Shown here in pieces: positions 37,006-45,209 of a stretch of 64,000 nucleotides of DNA. Below the pieces are notes generated by a model. That model made no database searches. It was not told the origin of the DNA and saw only the letters and a program-made list of their open reading frames with translations. The stretch covers positions 186,001 to 250,000 of the forward strand of contig NZ_JAEHOB010000005.1 of the NCBI RefSeq assembly GCF_016464705.1. The letters are read 5' to 3'. Made by a program: the position numbers and the translations under genes. Source of the DNA: Qaidamihabitans albus (GTDB taxonomy: Bacteria; Actinomycetota; Actinomycetes; Mycobacteriales; Pseudonocardiaceae). Within the stretch, counting starts at the first letter, position 1. Each line of letters begins with the position of its first letter.

Positions 37006-37203
37006 TCAGGCGGCCCGGCGCCGGGGCGCCGGGTCCCGCTCGTCGGTACGGTGGCTCACCGGGTCCGCAGTGCGGTCCCGTTCACGCGACCACCGGCGGT
37101 TCCTGGCCGCCCTCCCCGCCTTGCCGGCCTTGCGCATCTCCTCCACCCGGTACGCCACCTCGGCGTGCAGGGCATCCCCCGTCCACTGCCTGACCATCCT
37201 CAT
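37006..37203 (-). CDS. Small hypothetical protein
   Basis: 65 residues: RMVRQWTGDALHAEVAYRVEEMRKAGKAGR followed by a basic, charged tail. The first 30 residues look like a real amphipathic helix pair. It begins ATG-AGG-ATG with a weak GGA upstream. I do not know the family. It could also be a chance open frame, though codon bias is reasonable. Its stop is 68 bp upstream of the LuxR-type gene start on the same strand. Confidence 0.5.
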   Translation of the reverse strand: MRMVRQWTGDALHAEVAYRVEEMRKAGKAGRAARNRRWSRERDRTADPVSHRTDERDPAPRRRAA

Positions 37204-37304
37204 CGCTCATTCCGATCTCTTCTCCTACGTTTCGACGAAGGTCAGAGTCGTCCTGAGGGACGGGGGCCGGCATCGGGTGATCACGTCGTACCGGACACGA
37301 ACGA

Positions 37305-37345
37305 CCCCTTACCCGCGGCCGAGCAGGGGAGACCGGGGTAAGGGG
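37305..37345 (-). terminator. Strong hairpin after the DUF397 gene
   Basis: Perfect 10-bp arms CCCCTTACCC (37305-37314) and GGGTAAGGGG (37336-37345) with a 21-nt loop. It starts 18 bp past the DUF397 stop on the minus strand and probably ends the XRE-DUF397 transcript. Confidence 0.65.
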
Positions 37346-37363
37346 CCGGGTGGGGAGCGTCCG

Positions 37364-37573
37364 TCAGCGCAGGTCGAGTTCACCCGTCCGGGCAGCGGCC
37401 AGGAGCGCATGCCAGTGCGCGGCCGGCAGGCGTAACGCGCCTGCCGCCGGGTTCTTCGAGTCACGCACGGCAGCACCTTCTCCGGTGAACGCGACCTCGA
37501 CGCAGTCGTTGCCGCCACCGCTGTAGGTGCTCTTCCGCCATTCCAGCCTGGAAAGATCGGCGTCGGCCACCAT
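37364..37573 (-). CDS. DUF397 domain protein
   Basis: 69 residues, entirely one DUF397 domain (LEWRKSTYSGGGNDCVEVAF, AAVRDSKNPAAGALRLP, WHALLAAARTGELD). Such proteins are nearly always paired with an XRE/DUF5753 regulator in actinomycetes and behave as its small partner, sometimes described as toxin-antitoxin-like or as a developmental switch (BldB/WhiJ-type systems). AGGAG lies 7 nt before the ATG. It is 38 bp downstream of the XRE gene on the same strand and is followed by a hairpin. Confidence 0.92.
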   Translation of the reverse strand: MVADADLSRLEWRKSTYSGGGNDCVEVAFTGEGAAVRDSKNPAAGALRLPAAHWHALLAAARTGELDLR

Positions 37574-37611
37574 TTCCCTACTCCTCACTCTGCTTGGTCG
37601 TACTGGTATTG

Positions 37612-38466
37612 CTACTCACTGCGGAACCGCCTGCCCGCATCGGCGATCAGCTGGATGGAGTCGTCCGGCTTGAGCGCGGCGGCTCGCAAATGATCGAACA
37701 TGAGGGAATAGCGCCGCACATCGGGCGCCATCTCCAGGTAGAGACCGCTGCTCGTCGTGTCCACGTACACCACGTCCGGGTCGACCTGCTCCGGAAAACC
37801 CAGGATGAGGAACGGGCCCTCCATGCCAGGGTGCGCGCCGGCGGCGAACGGGACGACCTGGATGGTCACGTGCGGCAGCTGGGCCAGCTCGGCGAGCCTG
37901 GCGAGCTGGTCGACCATCACCTCCGGCCCGCCGACCACCCGGCGGAGCACGGCCTCGTCGACGACGGCCCAGTACTCCGGCGGCACCGGATCCTGCAGCA
38001 GCTGCTGGCGCGCCATCCGTGCGGCGACCCGCCGCTCGACCTCGGCCTCCGCGGCGTCCGGCCGCATCGCCCTGATCACGTTGCGGGCATAGTCCTCCGT
38101 CTGCAGCAGTCCCGGTACCAGCAGCGCCTGGAAGGCCCGCAGTGAGCTCGCGTCGGCCTCCAGCCCGACGAAGGCACCGGTGAAGACCTCGTTGTACGCC
38201 TGCCACCAGCCGCGTTTACGCGCCTCCCTGGCGAGCTGGACGAGCGCCTCCTGCGCATCGCCGGTGATGCCGTACAGCTCGAGCATGTCGCGCGCGTCAC
38301 GGGGCGTGACACCCACGTGCCCGGTCTCGATTCGGCTGATCTTGGACGCGGAGCACTCGAGCTTCTCCCCGACCTCGTCGATGGTCAGCTCGGCCGCCTC
38401 CCGGAGCCGGCGCAGCTCACTGGCCAGCCTGCGACGTCGCACGGTCGGACCGTGGCCTCGTGTCAT
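37612..38466 (-). CDS. XRE-family regulator with DUF5753 domain
   Basis: 284 residues. The N-terminal helix-turn-helix (LRRLREAAELTIDEVGEKLECSASKISRIETG) is followed by the DUF5753 ligand domain (FQALLVPGLLQTEDYARNVI; later YVDTTSSGLYLE). This is the WhiJ-like actinobacterial family in which the regulator and an adjacent DUF397 protein act together on development or antibiotic genes. It starts at ATG 38466 and is divergent from a small conserved gene across about 190 bp. The partner gene lies downstream in the same operon. Confidence 0.93.
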   Translation of the reverse strand: MTRGHGPTVRRRRLASELRRLREAAELTIDEVGEKLECSASKISRIETGHVGVTPRDARDMLELYGITGDAQEALVQLAREARKRGWWQAYNEVFTGAFVGLEADASSLRAFQALLVPGLLQTEDYARNVIRAMRPDAAEAEVERRVAARMARQQLLQDPVPPEYWAVVDEAVLRRVVGGPEVMVDQLARLAELAQLPHVTIQVVPFAAGAHPGMEGPFLILGFPEQVDPDVVYVDTTSSGLYLEMAPDVRRYSLMFDHLRAAALKPDDSIQLIADAGRRFRSE

Positions 38467-38549
38467 GGCTTCACCTCCGGCTCGCTAGCCCACTGGTGCC
38501 CCACATCTAACCAGCCGGTTCCGAAATCGGTGATGCATTGACGTGCGGC

Positions 38550-38565
38550 GGGCAAGTTGTTGCCC
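38550..38565. promoter_or_regulatory. Perfect palindrome between divergent XRE and small gene
   Basis: GGGCAA-GTTG-TTGCCC, arms of six bases. It lies 84 bp upstream of the XRE start and 92 bp upstream of the divergent gene. It is a plausible operator for the XRE protein; no published consensus is matched. Confidence 0.35.
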
Positions 38566-38657
38566 AATCGGTGGACTGCAATTTGCACAATCGATAGGTA
38601 TCGTCACGGCGTGCTCTCCGCAGCGGAGGGTTCCGCGGTACGGAATGGGGAGATCAC

Positions 38658-39008
38658 GTGGTCGCGCACGATCCCATCGTCAGCCCACTGCAGGCGAGTG
38701 TCCACGGCAGGCTCGCGGAGATCTCGCGGGCGGCAGCCGAGGACGGCGGCGCCGGCCGCGAGCTCGCCCTGCTGGTGGATGCGCTGCGGACGGTGCTCGG
38801 TGAGCACCGGCTCGATCCCCGTGGCCATTGCACCGTCTGTCACGGCCGCCGCCCACGGCTGTTCCCCCGGCGGCGCGGCGGGCTGCCCTGCCGGGCCTAC
38901 CTCGCCGTGCAGGGCGCCCTCGGCGCGGGCGCGGAGGACATACCTGTGCAACCTGCCATTCGCCGCCACCACCGGCGGCGGAACTCGGCCCTGCACTACG
39001 CGGGCTGA
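38658..39008 (+). CDS. Conserved hypothetical protein of Pseudonocardiaceae
   Basis: 116 residues. The N-terminal half (MVAHDPIVSPLQASVHGRLAEISRAAAEDGG, LALLVDALRTVLGEHR) is predicted helical, and the middle carries a CTVCHGRR...PCRAY pattern that could bind zinc. I recognise it as a lineage-typical family, often beside XRE/DUF397 genes, without known function. The GTG start has GGGGAGA about 5 nt upstream. It is divergent from the XRE gene and converges on tesB with a 17-bp gap. Confidence 0.75.
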   Translation: MVAHDPIVSPLQASVHGRLAEISRAAAEDGGAGRELALLVDALRTVLGEHRLDPRGHCTVCHGRRPRLFPRRRGGLPCRAYLAVQGALGAGAEDIPVQPAIRRHHRRRNSALHYAG

Positions 39009-39026
39009 GGGCGCCGCCCGCCCCGG

Positions 39027-39932
39027 CTACAGCACACGGACAAGGCCCTCCTGGACCACGGTCGCGATATGGGTGCCGTCCTCGGCGAAGAACCGGCCGG
39101 TCGCCAGTCCCCTCGCCCCGGACGCGGTCGGCGACGAGCTGTCGTAGAGAAACCACTCGTCGGCACGGAACGGCCGGTGGAACCACAGCGCGTGATCGAG
39201 GCTGGCGCCGAGCACCTTGTCGAGGTCCCAGTACACACCGTGCCTGGCCAGCACCGAATCGAGCAACGTCATGTCCGAGGCGTAGGTGAGCACGCAGACG
39301 TGCAGCAACTGCTCGTCGGGCAGGACACCGTCCGCACGCATCCACACCTGGTTGCGTGCGGGACGCTCCCCGCTCTCGCGGGTCACCCACGGCGGGTCGT
39401 TGACGTAGCGGATGTCGATCGGCCGCGGCATCGTGCGAATCCCGAGCCGGTCGGCGAATCCCGCCGCGCGCTCGGCCAGCGTCAGCAGCGACTCGGGGGG
39501 TGGCACGTCGGGCATCTCGTCGGCGTGCTCCACCCCCTGCTCCGCGAGCTGGAACGAGGCCGACAGCGCGAAGATCGCCTTGCCGTGCTGTACGGCCACG
39601 ACCCGCCGGGTGGTGAACGACCGGCCGTCCCGGATGCGGTCCACCTCGTAGACGATCGGCACCCTCGGATCGCCGCCGCGGATGAAGTAGGCGTGCAGGG
39701 AGTGCACCGTTCGCTCCGCGGGCACGGTGCGCCCGGCGGCGACCAGCGCCTGGCCCGCCACCTGCCCGCCGAACACGCGAGTCGGCGAATGCGGCGGGCT
39801 CACCCCGCGGAAGATGTTCTCCTCGATCTTCTCCAGGTCCAGCAGGGCGACCAGTCGGTCGAGCACCTGATGCGCGTCGAGGCCGGTCTCCCGCTCGAGT
39901 CCGGACGCGGCCTGCCTCGCCAGCTCAGTCAT
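39027..39932 (-). CDS. tesB: Acyl-CoA thioesterase II
   Basis: 301 residues, the TesB double hot-dog family. N-terminal LVALLDLEKIEENIFRG, the signature TRVFGGQVAGQALVAAGRTV and C-terminal LDHALWFHRPFRADEWFLYD are present. It hydrolyses medium- and long-chain acyl-CoA to free acid and CoA, draining the acyl-CoA pool. It starts at ATG 39932 without a clear ribosome site and ends just before a convergent hypothetical gene. The pyruvate kinase gene lies upstream on the same strand with a gap of about 36 bp, so the two could share a transcript. Confidence 0.93.
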   Translation of the reverse strand: MTELARQAASGLERETGLDAHQVLDRLVALLDLEKIEENIFRGVSPPHSPTRVFGGQVAGQALVAAGRTVPAERTVHSLHAYFIRGGDPRVPIVYEVDRIRDGRSFTTRRVVAVQHGKAIFALSASFQLAEQGVEHADEMPDVPPPESLLTLAERAAGFADRLGIRTMPRPIDIRYVNDPPWVTRESGERPARNQVWMRADGVLPDEQLLHVCVLTYASDMTLLDSVLARHGVYWDLDKVLGASLDHALWFHRPFRADEWFLYDSSSPTASGARGLATGRFFAEDGTHIATVVQEGLVRVL

Positions 39933-39968
39933 GCCTGAGATTCAACACTGTCGACGACGGTGCCGCCG

Positions 39969-41393
39969 CTAGGCGTGGTCCTCTTCACCGAGCCGGTGCA
40001 CGCGGATTAGATTGGTGGAGCCGACCGTGCCGGGTGGCGAGCCCGCGACGATCACCACCAGGTCACCGGCCTGGTAGCGGCCCGTCTCCAGCATGGCGTG
40101 GTCGACCTGCTGGATCATCCGGTCGGTCGAGTCGGCGTGCGGCACGATCCGCGCGGTGGTGCCCCAGGTCATCGCCAGCTGGCAGCGCACGCTCTCCAGC
40201 GGGGTGAACGCGAGCAGCGGCAGCCGGGTGTGCAGCCGCGCGAGGCGGCGCACGGTGTCGCCCGACTGAGTGAAGGCGACCAGGGCCTTCGCGTTGAGCC
40301 GTTCACCGATGTCACGGGCGGCGTAGGAGATGACGCCGCGCTTGGTCCGCGGAACGTGGCTTAGCGGCGGCACCGACGGCATGTCCGCCTCCACCGCCCG
40401 CACGATCCGGCTCATCGTCTCCACGGTCTCGATCGGATACCGGCCGACACTGGTCTCACCGGAGAGCATCACCGCGTCGGCGCCGTCGAGTACGGCATTG
40501 GCGACGTCGGACGCCTCCGCGCGGGTCGGCCGGGAGTTGTTGATCATCGAGTCGAGCATCTGCGTCGCGACGATGACCGGCTTGGCGTTCTCCCGCGCGA
40601 TCTGGATGGCCCGCTTCTGCACCAGCGGCACCTGTTCCAGCGGCAGCTCGACGCCCAGGTCGCCGCGCGCCACCATCACACCGTCGAAGGCCAGCACGAT
40701 CGCCTCGAGGTTGTAGACCGCCTCCGGCTTCTCCAGCTTCGCGATCACCGGCACGCGGCCCTTGCCGACCCGGTCCATCACCTGGTGCACCAGGTCGATG
40801 TCGGCCGGGGAGCGCACGAACGACAGCGCGATGAAGTCGGCGCCCAGTTCGAGGGCGAACTCGAGGTCCTCGATGTCCTTCTCGGACATCGCGGGCACGG
40901 ACACGTCCATGCCGGGCAGCGAGACGCCCTTGTTGTTGCTGACCGTGCCGCCCTCGGTGACCTCGCAGATCACGTCGGGGCCGTCGACGCCCTCGACGAC
41001 GAGGCCGACGTTGCCGTCGTCGACGAGCAGCCGATCACCCGGCTTGGCGTCCTTGGCCAGGCCCTTGTACGTGGTCGAGACGCGGTCGTGCGTTCCCGCG
41101 ATGTCCTCGACGGTGATCCGGACGCGATCCCCGGTACGCCACTCGACGGGTCCGCTCGCGAACGTGCCGAGCCGGATCTTCGGACCCTGCAGGTCCGCGA
41201 GGATGCCGACCGCCTTGCCCGTGTCGGCCGCGGCGGTGCGGATCAGGTCGTAGACCTGCTTGTGGTCACCGTGGCTACCGTGACTGAAGTTCATCCGCGC
41301 GACGTCCATACCCGCGTCGACGAGGTCCCGGACCTTGTCCGCCGTCGCCGTCGCCGGGCCAAGGGTGCATACGATCTTCGCTCGTCGGCTCAC
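39969..41393 (-). CDS. pyk: Pyruvate kinase
   Basis: 474 residues with RRAKIVCTLGPAT, MNFSHGSHGDH, DLQGPKIRLG, the catalytic lysine loop VIAKLEKPEAV, GVMVARGDLGVELP and ATQMLDSMINNSRPTRAE. It converts phosphoenolpyruvate and ADP to pyruvate and ATP. The C-terminal domain is present, so allosteric control (AMP or sugar phosphates in relatives) is possible. It starts at GTG 41393, which matches homologue N-termini; a TAAGGT -10-like box lies 8 nt upstream (41402-41407) and no ribosome site is seen. Other glycolysis genes (pfk, glk) are within 10 kb. Confidence 0.96.
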   Translation of the reverse strand: MSRRAKIVCTLGPATATADKVRDLVDAGMDVARMNFSHGSHGDHKQVYDLIRTAAADTGKAVGILADLQGPKIRLGTFASGPVEWRTGDRVRITVEDIAGTHDRVSTTYKGLAKDAKPGDRLLVDDGNVGLVVEGVDGPDVICEVTEGGTVSNNKGVSLPGMDVSVPAMSEKDIEDLEFALELGADFIALSFVRSPADIDLVHQVMDRVGKGRVPVIAKLEKPEAVYNLEAIVLAFDGVMVARGDLGVELPLEQVPLVQKRAIQIARENAKPVIVATQMLDSMINNSRPTRAEASDVANAVLDGADAVMLSGETSVGRYPIETVETMSRIVRAVEADMPSVPPLSHVPRTKRGVISYAARDIGERLNAKALVAFTQSGDTVRRLARLHTRLPLLAFTPLESVRCQLAMTWGTTARIVPHADSTDRMIQQVDHAMLETGRYQAGDLVVIVAGSPPGTVGSTNLIRVHRLGEEDHA

Positions 41394-41460
41394 ACTCAGA
41401 CACCTTAAACCCTGGCGGCACGCAAGTCTGTACCGATCCCGAGATCGTTAAGGAAGACCG

Positions 41461-42126
41461 TCACCGGCGTGCCTGCTCGCTCGCGCCCACGTGATCGCGC
41501 GCCCACTCGTTGAACCGGCGGACCTGCCGCCATGCTGCGCGCACCCGGTCCAGGCAGGCGCGCTCGTGCAGCGTGTCGTCCGGCTCCCACACCCGGAACG
41601 CGTACAGCGAGCGGTGCCGGAGCAGGTCCAGCCGCGGATGGTCCGCCGCGAACCCGCGCGGCCTCGTCTTGAGCATGTCACCGGCGATCTCCCAGCCGGA
41701 CCGCCGCAACGCCGCGAGGATCTTCACCAGCTCGGCGCCGTGCACGTCCGTGTCGACAGCCCGGCGGAACCGGGCGAGCTGGTCGGCGGCCAGGTGGAAA
41801 CAGCCGCCGCCGGCCCGCAGCCCGGCCGGGCCGACCTCGACGTAGTAGGCACCGCCGCCGCGGCCCTGCTCGATCACGGCCCCGCAGTGCGTCTTGTACG
41901 GGCTCTTGTCCCTGGCGAAGCGGACGTCGCGGTAGGGCCGGAACACCTTGCCCTCGCCGAAACCGGGGCCGAACTCGGGGACGAGCTCGGCGAGCAGTGC
42001 CTCCATCGGCGCGCGGACGTCGGCCCGGTAGGTGGCCAGGTTGTCCTGCCAGTACGACTTCGAGTTGTCCACGACGAGCCCGTCGAAGAAGTCGACGGCG
42101 TACTCGCCGAAACCGGTGAAAGCCAC
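41461..42126 (-). CDS. DUF2461 domain protein
   Basis: 221 residues beginning VAFTGFGEYAVDFFDGLVVDNSKSYWQDN, the conserved start of DUF2461 (TIGR02453). Later blocks FRPYRDVRFARDKSPYKTHCG and YYVEVGPAGLRAGGG are family hallmarks. Function is unknown. The GTG at 42126 is favoured over the GTG two codons earlier because a TAGCGT -10 box lies exactly 6 nt upstream, giving a leaderless message. The gene upstream (permease) is on the same strand, with a palindromic repeat in between. Confidence 0.88.
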   Translation of the reverse strand: MAFTGFGEYAVDFFDGLVVDNSKSYWQDNLATYRADVRAPMEALLAELVPEFGPGFGEGKVFRPYRDVRFARDKSPYKTHCGAVIEQGRGGGAYYVEVGPAGLRAGGGCFHLAADQLARFRRAVDTDVHGAELVKILAALRRSGWEIAGDMLKTRPRGFAADHPRLDLLRHRSLYAFRVWEPDDTLHERACLDRVRAAWRQVRRFNEWARDHVGASEQARR

Positions 42127-42132
42127 GCGCAC

Positions 42133-42138
42133 ACGCTA
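42133..42138 (-). promoter_or_regulatory. -10 box of leaderless DUF2461 gene
   Basis: Minus strand TAGCGT, 6 nt before GTG 42126. It decides between two in-frame GTG codons. Confidence 0.45.
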
Positions 42139-42175
42139 CTCGGCGGCGACGACGATCCGGAGCGCGCCGCAGGTC

Positions 42176-42242
42176 ACCGGTCGTGAGTGCGTAACAGTGT
42201 TCTAACTCGCGTACGCACTCACGAGAGGTGACCAGGCACAAC
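42176..42242. repeat. Intergenic palindrome, copy 4 (with extended flank)
   Basis: The core at 42181-42225 has outer arms TCGTGAGTGCG and CGCACTCACGA with TTCTAACTCGCG near the centre. It is flanked by ACCGG on the left and GAGGTGACCAGGCACAA on the right. The same flanks, in opposite orientation, surround copy 6 at 49085-49150, so the repeated unit is about 65 bp in these two copies. It lies 28 bp downstream of the permease stop. Confidence 0.85.
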
Positions 42243-42269
42243 GCCGCGCTCTGGATCAAGGACAGGGAC

Positions 42270-43780
42270 TCAGAACGCGATCCCGAGGACCCAGGCACCC
42301 AGGGTGTAGGCGGCGAGCGTGACCAGCACGAGCCCGATCACGTTCAGCAGGACACCACCGCGGATCATCTGCCCCGTCGTGACATAGCCCGAGCCGAACA
42401 CGATGGCGTTCGGCGGGGTCGCAACGGGCAGCATGAACGCGCAGGTCGCGGCGAGCGCGGCCGGCACGACCAGCACCATCGGGCCGTGGCCGAGACCGAG
42501 CGCGACCCCACCGAGGATCGGCAGGAACGCCGCGGCCGTCGCGGTGTTGCTCGTCAGCTCGGTGAGCAGGAGCACCAGCAGCACGGTCACGGCGACGAGG
42601 ACCAGCAGCGGCAGTACGTCCAACCCGCTGACCTGTTCGCCGATCCACTCGCTCAGCCCGGTCGCGGTGAACTGGCTGGACAGGCTCAGCCCGCCGCCGA
42701 AAAGCAGGAGGATCCCCCACGGCAGCTGCTTCGCCGTGTCCCAGTTGAGCGTGCGCACACCGGCGCGCGCATCCACCGGGAGCACGAAGAGCAGTACCGC
42801 CACCGCCATCGCGATCCCCGCGTCGGACACATTGGACAGCCACGGCAGGGCGTTGCCGATCGCCTCGACGTCGGCGAGTGTCGGGATGAAGATCCACGAC
42901 AGTGCCGCGAGCACGAAAACGGCGAGCGCGTTCCACTCACCCCGGCTCATCCGGCCCATCTCGTCGAGCTGCTCCCGGATCAGCTCCCGGCCGCCGGGCA
43001 GGGACTTCATCGTGGGCGGGAACACCAGCCGCGTCAGCACGAACCAGGCGATCACCAGGAACACCACCGCGATCGGCACCCCGAAAAGCATCCACTCGCC
43101 GAAGGCGATGCTGATGTCGTGGTTGTCCTCGAGGTAACCGACCAGCAGCGTGTTCGGCGGGGTACCGATGATCGTGCCCAGCGAGCCGATCGACGCGGCG
43201 TAGGCGATGCCGAGCATCAGTGCCGTGGCGAAGTTCGGATCGCCCCTGCCGTCACCGAGCTGCCACACGAGGCCCAGCACGGAAACGCCAATCGGCAGCA
43301 TCATGACCGTGGTCGCGGTGTTGCTCACCCACATGCTGATGAACGCCGTCGCGATCATGAAGCCGGCGATCAGCATCACCGGACGGGTGCCGACGGCGAG
43401 CACGGTCCGCAGCGCGATCCGCTTGTGCAGGTTCCACCGCTGCATCGCCAGGGCCAGCATGAAGCCGCCCATGAACAGGAAGATGATGTCGTCGGCGTAG
43501 GGGCTGGCCGCGTCCTCGATGTCGCTGACCCCGAAGAGCGGGAAGAGCACCAGCGGCAGCAGCGCGGTGGCCGCGAGCGGCAGCGCCTCGGTCACCCACA
43601 CACGGCCATCAGCACCGCGATCGCCGCCGTGACCCGGCCCTCCGGGGAAAGGCCGTCGGGCAGCAGGAGATAGGCCACGACGGCGAGCACGGACCCCAGT
43701 GCGACGCCGATCCATTGACGCCGGACCGTGCCCCGGTCGAGCGACTCGGTTGTGGACTCCCCGGCGGCGGGCTGTGACAT
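42270..43780 (-). pseudogene. SLC13/DASS-family permease with one-base frameshift
   Basis: Two frames together encode about 500 residues of a sodium/dicarboxylate-type (SLC13) transporter. The first 62 residues run from MSQPAAGES through a membrane segment to LMAV, then hit a stop. A second frame carries on with VTEALPLAATALLPLVLFP and is intact to 42270, including both SNT motifs (WVSNTATT, LTSNTATA) and about ten membrane segments. At about 43597-43602 the coding strand reads GTGTGTGGGTG, where GTG-TGG-TGG-GTG (V-W-W-V) is expected, so one G is missing. GGAGG is 6 nt before ATG 43780. It is either a recent mutation or a sequencing error; if repaired it would be a full-length transporter for succinate-like acids. 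Confidence 0.85.
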
Positions 43781-43879
43781 CACTCACCTCCAACGCTGAC
43801 GTGCGGAGGGGAATGTACCGCGCGGCGCGGCGATTGTTCACACCATTCGCCGATTGATCGTGTCCGGGTACCACCGCGC

Positions 43880-43916
43880 CACGGCCCCGGGGTCCGTGGA
43901 CGGTCCCGGGGCCGTG
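43880..43916 (-). terminator. Terminator hairpin after pfk
   Basis: Perfect 12-bp arms CACGGCCCCGGG (43880-43891) and CCCGGGGCCGTG (43905-43916) with a 13-nt loop, 20 bp past the pfk stop. It has no U-tract, as is common in actinomycetes. Confidence 0.75.
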
Positions 43917-43935
43917 TCCGCGGTGGCGGAGGCGG

Positions 43936-44961
43936 TCAGCCGAAGAAGACCTCGGCCTCGGCGTAGCGCTCCGGCGGCACCGTCTTGAGCTCGGCGGTGG
44001 CCTCCTCCAGCTTCACGCGGACGATGTCGGTGCCGCGCAGGGCCACCATCACGCCGAAGTCGCCCGCTGCCACCGCATCCACCGCGTGCAGCCCGAACCG
44101 GGTGGCGAGCACCCGGTCGTAGGCGGTCGGCGTGCCGCCGCGCTGGGTGTGCCCGAGCACCACCGCACGCGACTCCTTGCCCGTCCGCTCGGCGATCTCG
44201 TCGGCGAGCCAGTTGCCGATCCCGCCCAGCCGCACGTGCCCGAACGCGTCCTTCTCCCCGCTCTGCAGCCGCTCGGCGCCGCCCTCGGGCAGCGCCCCCT
44301 CGGCGACGACGATGATCGGCGCGTACTCACGCTCGAACCGGCGCTCGACCCACTCCACCACCTGGTCGACCGAGAACGGGGTCTCCGGCACGAGGATCAC
44401 GCTCGCCCCGCCGGCGAGGCCGGAGTGCAGCGCGATCCAGCCCGCGTGCCGGCCCATCACCTCGACCACGAGGGCACGGTGATGCGACTCGGCGGTGGTG
44501 TGCAGCCGGTCGATCGCCTCGGTGGCGATGTGCACGGCGGTGTCGAAGCCGAAGGTGTAGTCGGTGGCGCCGAGGTCGTTGTCGATGGTCTTCGGCACGC
44601 CGACGACGTTGATCCCCTCGTCGGCCAGCTTGTTCGCCACCCCGAGGGTGTCCTCGCCGCCGATCGCCACCAGCGCGTCGATGCCCTGTTCCGAGAGCAC
44701 CGACTTGATCCGCTCGACGCCGCCCTCCTCCTTGTATGGGTTCGTCCGGGAGGAGCCCAGGATCGTGCCGCCCCGCGTCAGGATGGCCTCGACGTCACCG
44801 CGGCCCAGCGGCCTGCTCTCCCCCGTGAGCGGACCACGCCAGCCGTTGCGGAAGCCGACGATCTCCCAGTCGTGTACCTGGATGCCCTTGAGGGTCACCG
44901 CACGGATCACGGCGTTGAGCCCCGGGCAGTCGCCACCGCCGGTCAGCACACCGACTCGCAT
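43936..44961 (-). CDS. pfkA: 6-phosphofructokinase, PPi-type signature
   Basis: 341 residues. N-terminal MRVGVLTGGGDCPGLNAVIR, sugar-phosphate loop PKTIDNDL (123-130) and MGRHAGWIAL mark the PFK-A family. The phosphoryl-donor loop reads GGEDT (101-105): Asp104 replaces the Gly104 of ATP-dependent enzymes (GGDGS), the change seen in PPi-dependent PFKs, and the overall sequence resembles the PPi-PFK known from Amycolatopsis methanolica. It would therefore probably use pyrophosphate and run reversibly. GGAGG is about 9 nt before ATG 44961. It is divergent from the DAHP synthase leader across about 110 bp. Confidence 0.92.
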   Translation of the reverse strand: MRVGVLTGGGDCPGLNAVIRAVTLKGIQVHDWEIVGFRNGWRGPLTGESRPLGRGDVEAILTRGGTILGSSRTNPYKEEGGVERIKSVLSEQGIDALVAIGGEDTLGVANKLADEGINVVGVPKTIDNDLGATDYTFGFDTAVHIATEAIDRLHTTAESHHRALVVEVMGRHAGWIALHSGLAGGASVILVPETPFSVDQVVEWVERRFEREYAPIIVVAEGALPEGGAERLQSGEKDAFGHVRLGGIGNWLADEIAERTGKESRAVVLGHTQRGGTPTAYDRVLATRFGLHAVDAVAAGDFGVMVALRGTDIVRVKLEEATAELKTVPPERYAEAEVFFG

Positions 44962-45057
44962 CAGATCAGACCTCCGCGTTTGTCTTGAGTCACACTTTTC
45001 GGACGCCAGCCTAACGGGATCGGCTCTTGATCGGTGCAGGAGCATCCCGGCATCTGT

Positions 45058-45063
45058 TAGGGT
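45058..45063 (+). promoter_or_regulatory. -10 box for the aromatic leader transcript
   Basis: TAGGGT (TANNNT) with exactly 7 nt to the GTG at 45071, which places the transcript 5' end at the leader start codon. No strong -35 is seen. Confidence 0.55.
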
Positions 45064-45070
45064 CACGTCC

Positions 45071-45136
45071 GTGCAGCGCTATTTCTGGTTTAGCGGACCG
45101 GCCCCGGGTGGGCCGGTCGGCGACACCGTGCGCTGA
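45071..45136 (+). CDS. Aromatic leader peptide of the DAHP synthase gene
   Basis: A 21-residue open frame, GTG to TGA, whose residues 4-7 are Tyr-Phe-Trp-Phe: four aromatic codons in a row, covering all three end products of the shikimate route. It ends 73 bp before the DAHP synthase ATG. The second half overlaps a perfect 9-bp hairpin. This is the layout of ribosome-mediated attenuation: stalling at aromatic codons when charged tRNA is scarce would change which hairpins form. No ribosome site precedes it; a -10 box 7 nt upstream indicates a leaderless start. A similar leader in front of a DAHP synthase gene is described in Corynebacterium glutamicum. Confidence 0.78.
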   Translation: MQRYFWFSGPAPGGPVGDTVR

Positions 45137-45171
45137 CCCACCACCCACGAGCCGGACGACAAGCCGGCTCG
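45096..45171 (+). promoter_or_regulatory. Attenuator hairpins upstream of DAHP synthase
   Basis: Hairpin 1: GACCGGCCC (45096-45104) with GGGCCGGTC (45110-45118), 5-nt loop, inside the leader frame 4 nt after its aromatic codons. Hairpin 2: CGAGCCGG (45148-45155) with CCGGCTCG (45164-45171), 8-nt loop, after the leader stop. The GGGCCGG and CCGGCTC segments can also pair with one another, so alternative folds are possible. Whether control acts on transcription or on translation cannot be read here. Confidence 0.65.
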
Positions 45172-45209
45172 GCGGGTTCGGGGCGGCTTGCGGAAAGGAA
45201 CGCCCCGAC

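Noticed and set aside
42181-42225. TAGAACAC/TGTT in the palindromes as KstR sites
   Set aside because: The half-sites are three bases apart (AAC-N3-GTT) and not two, and copies are near unrelated genes, so they do not meet the consensus.
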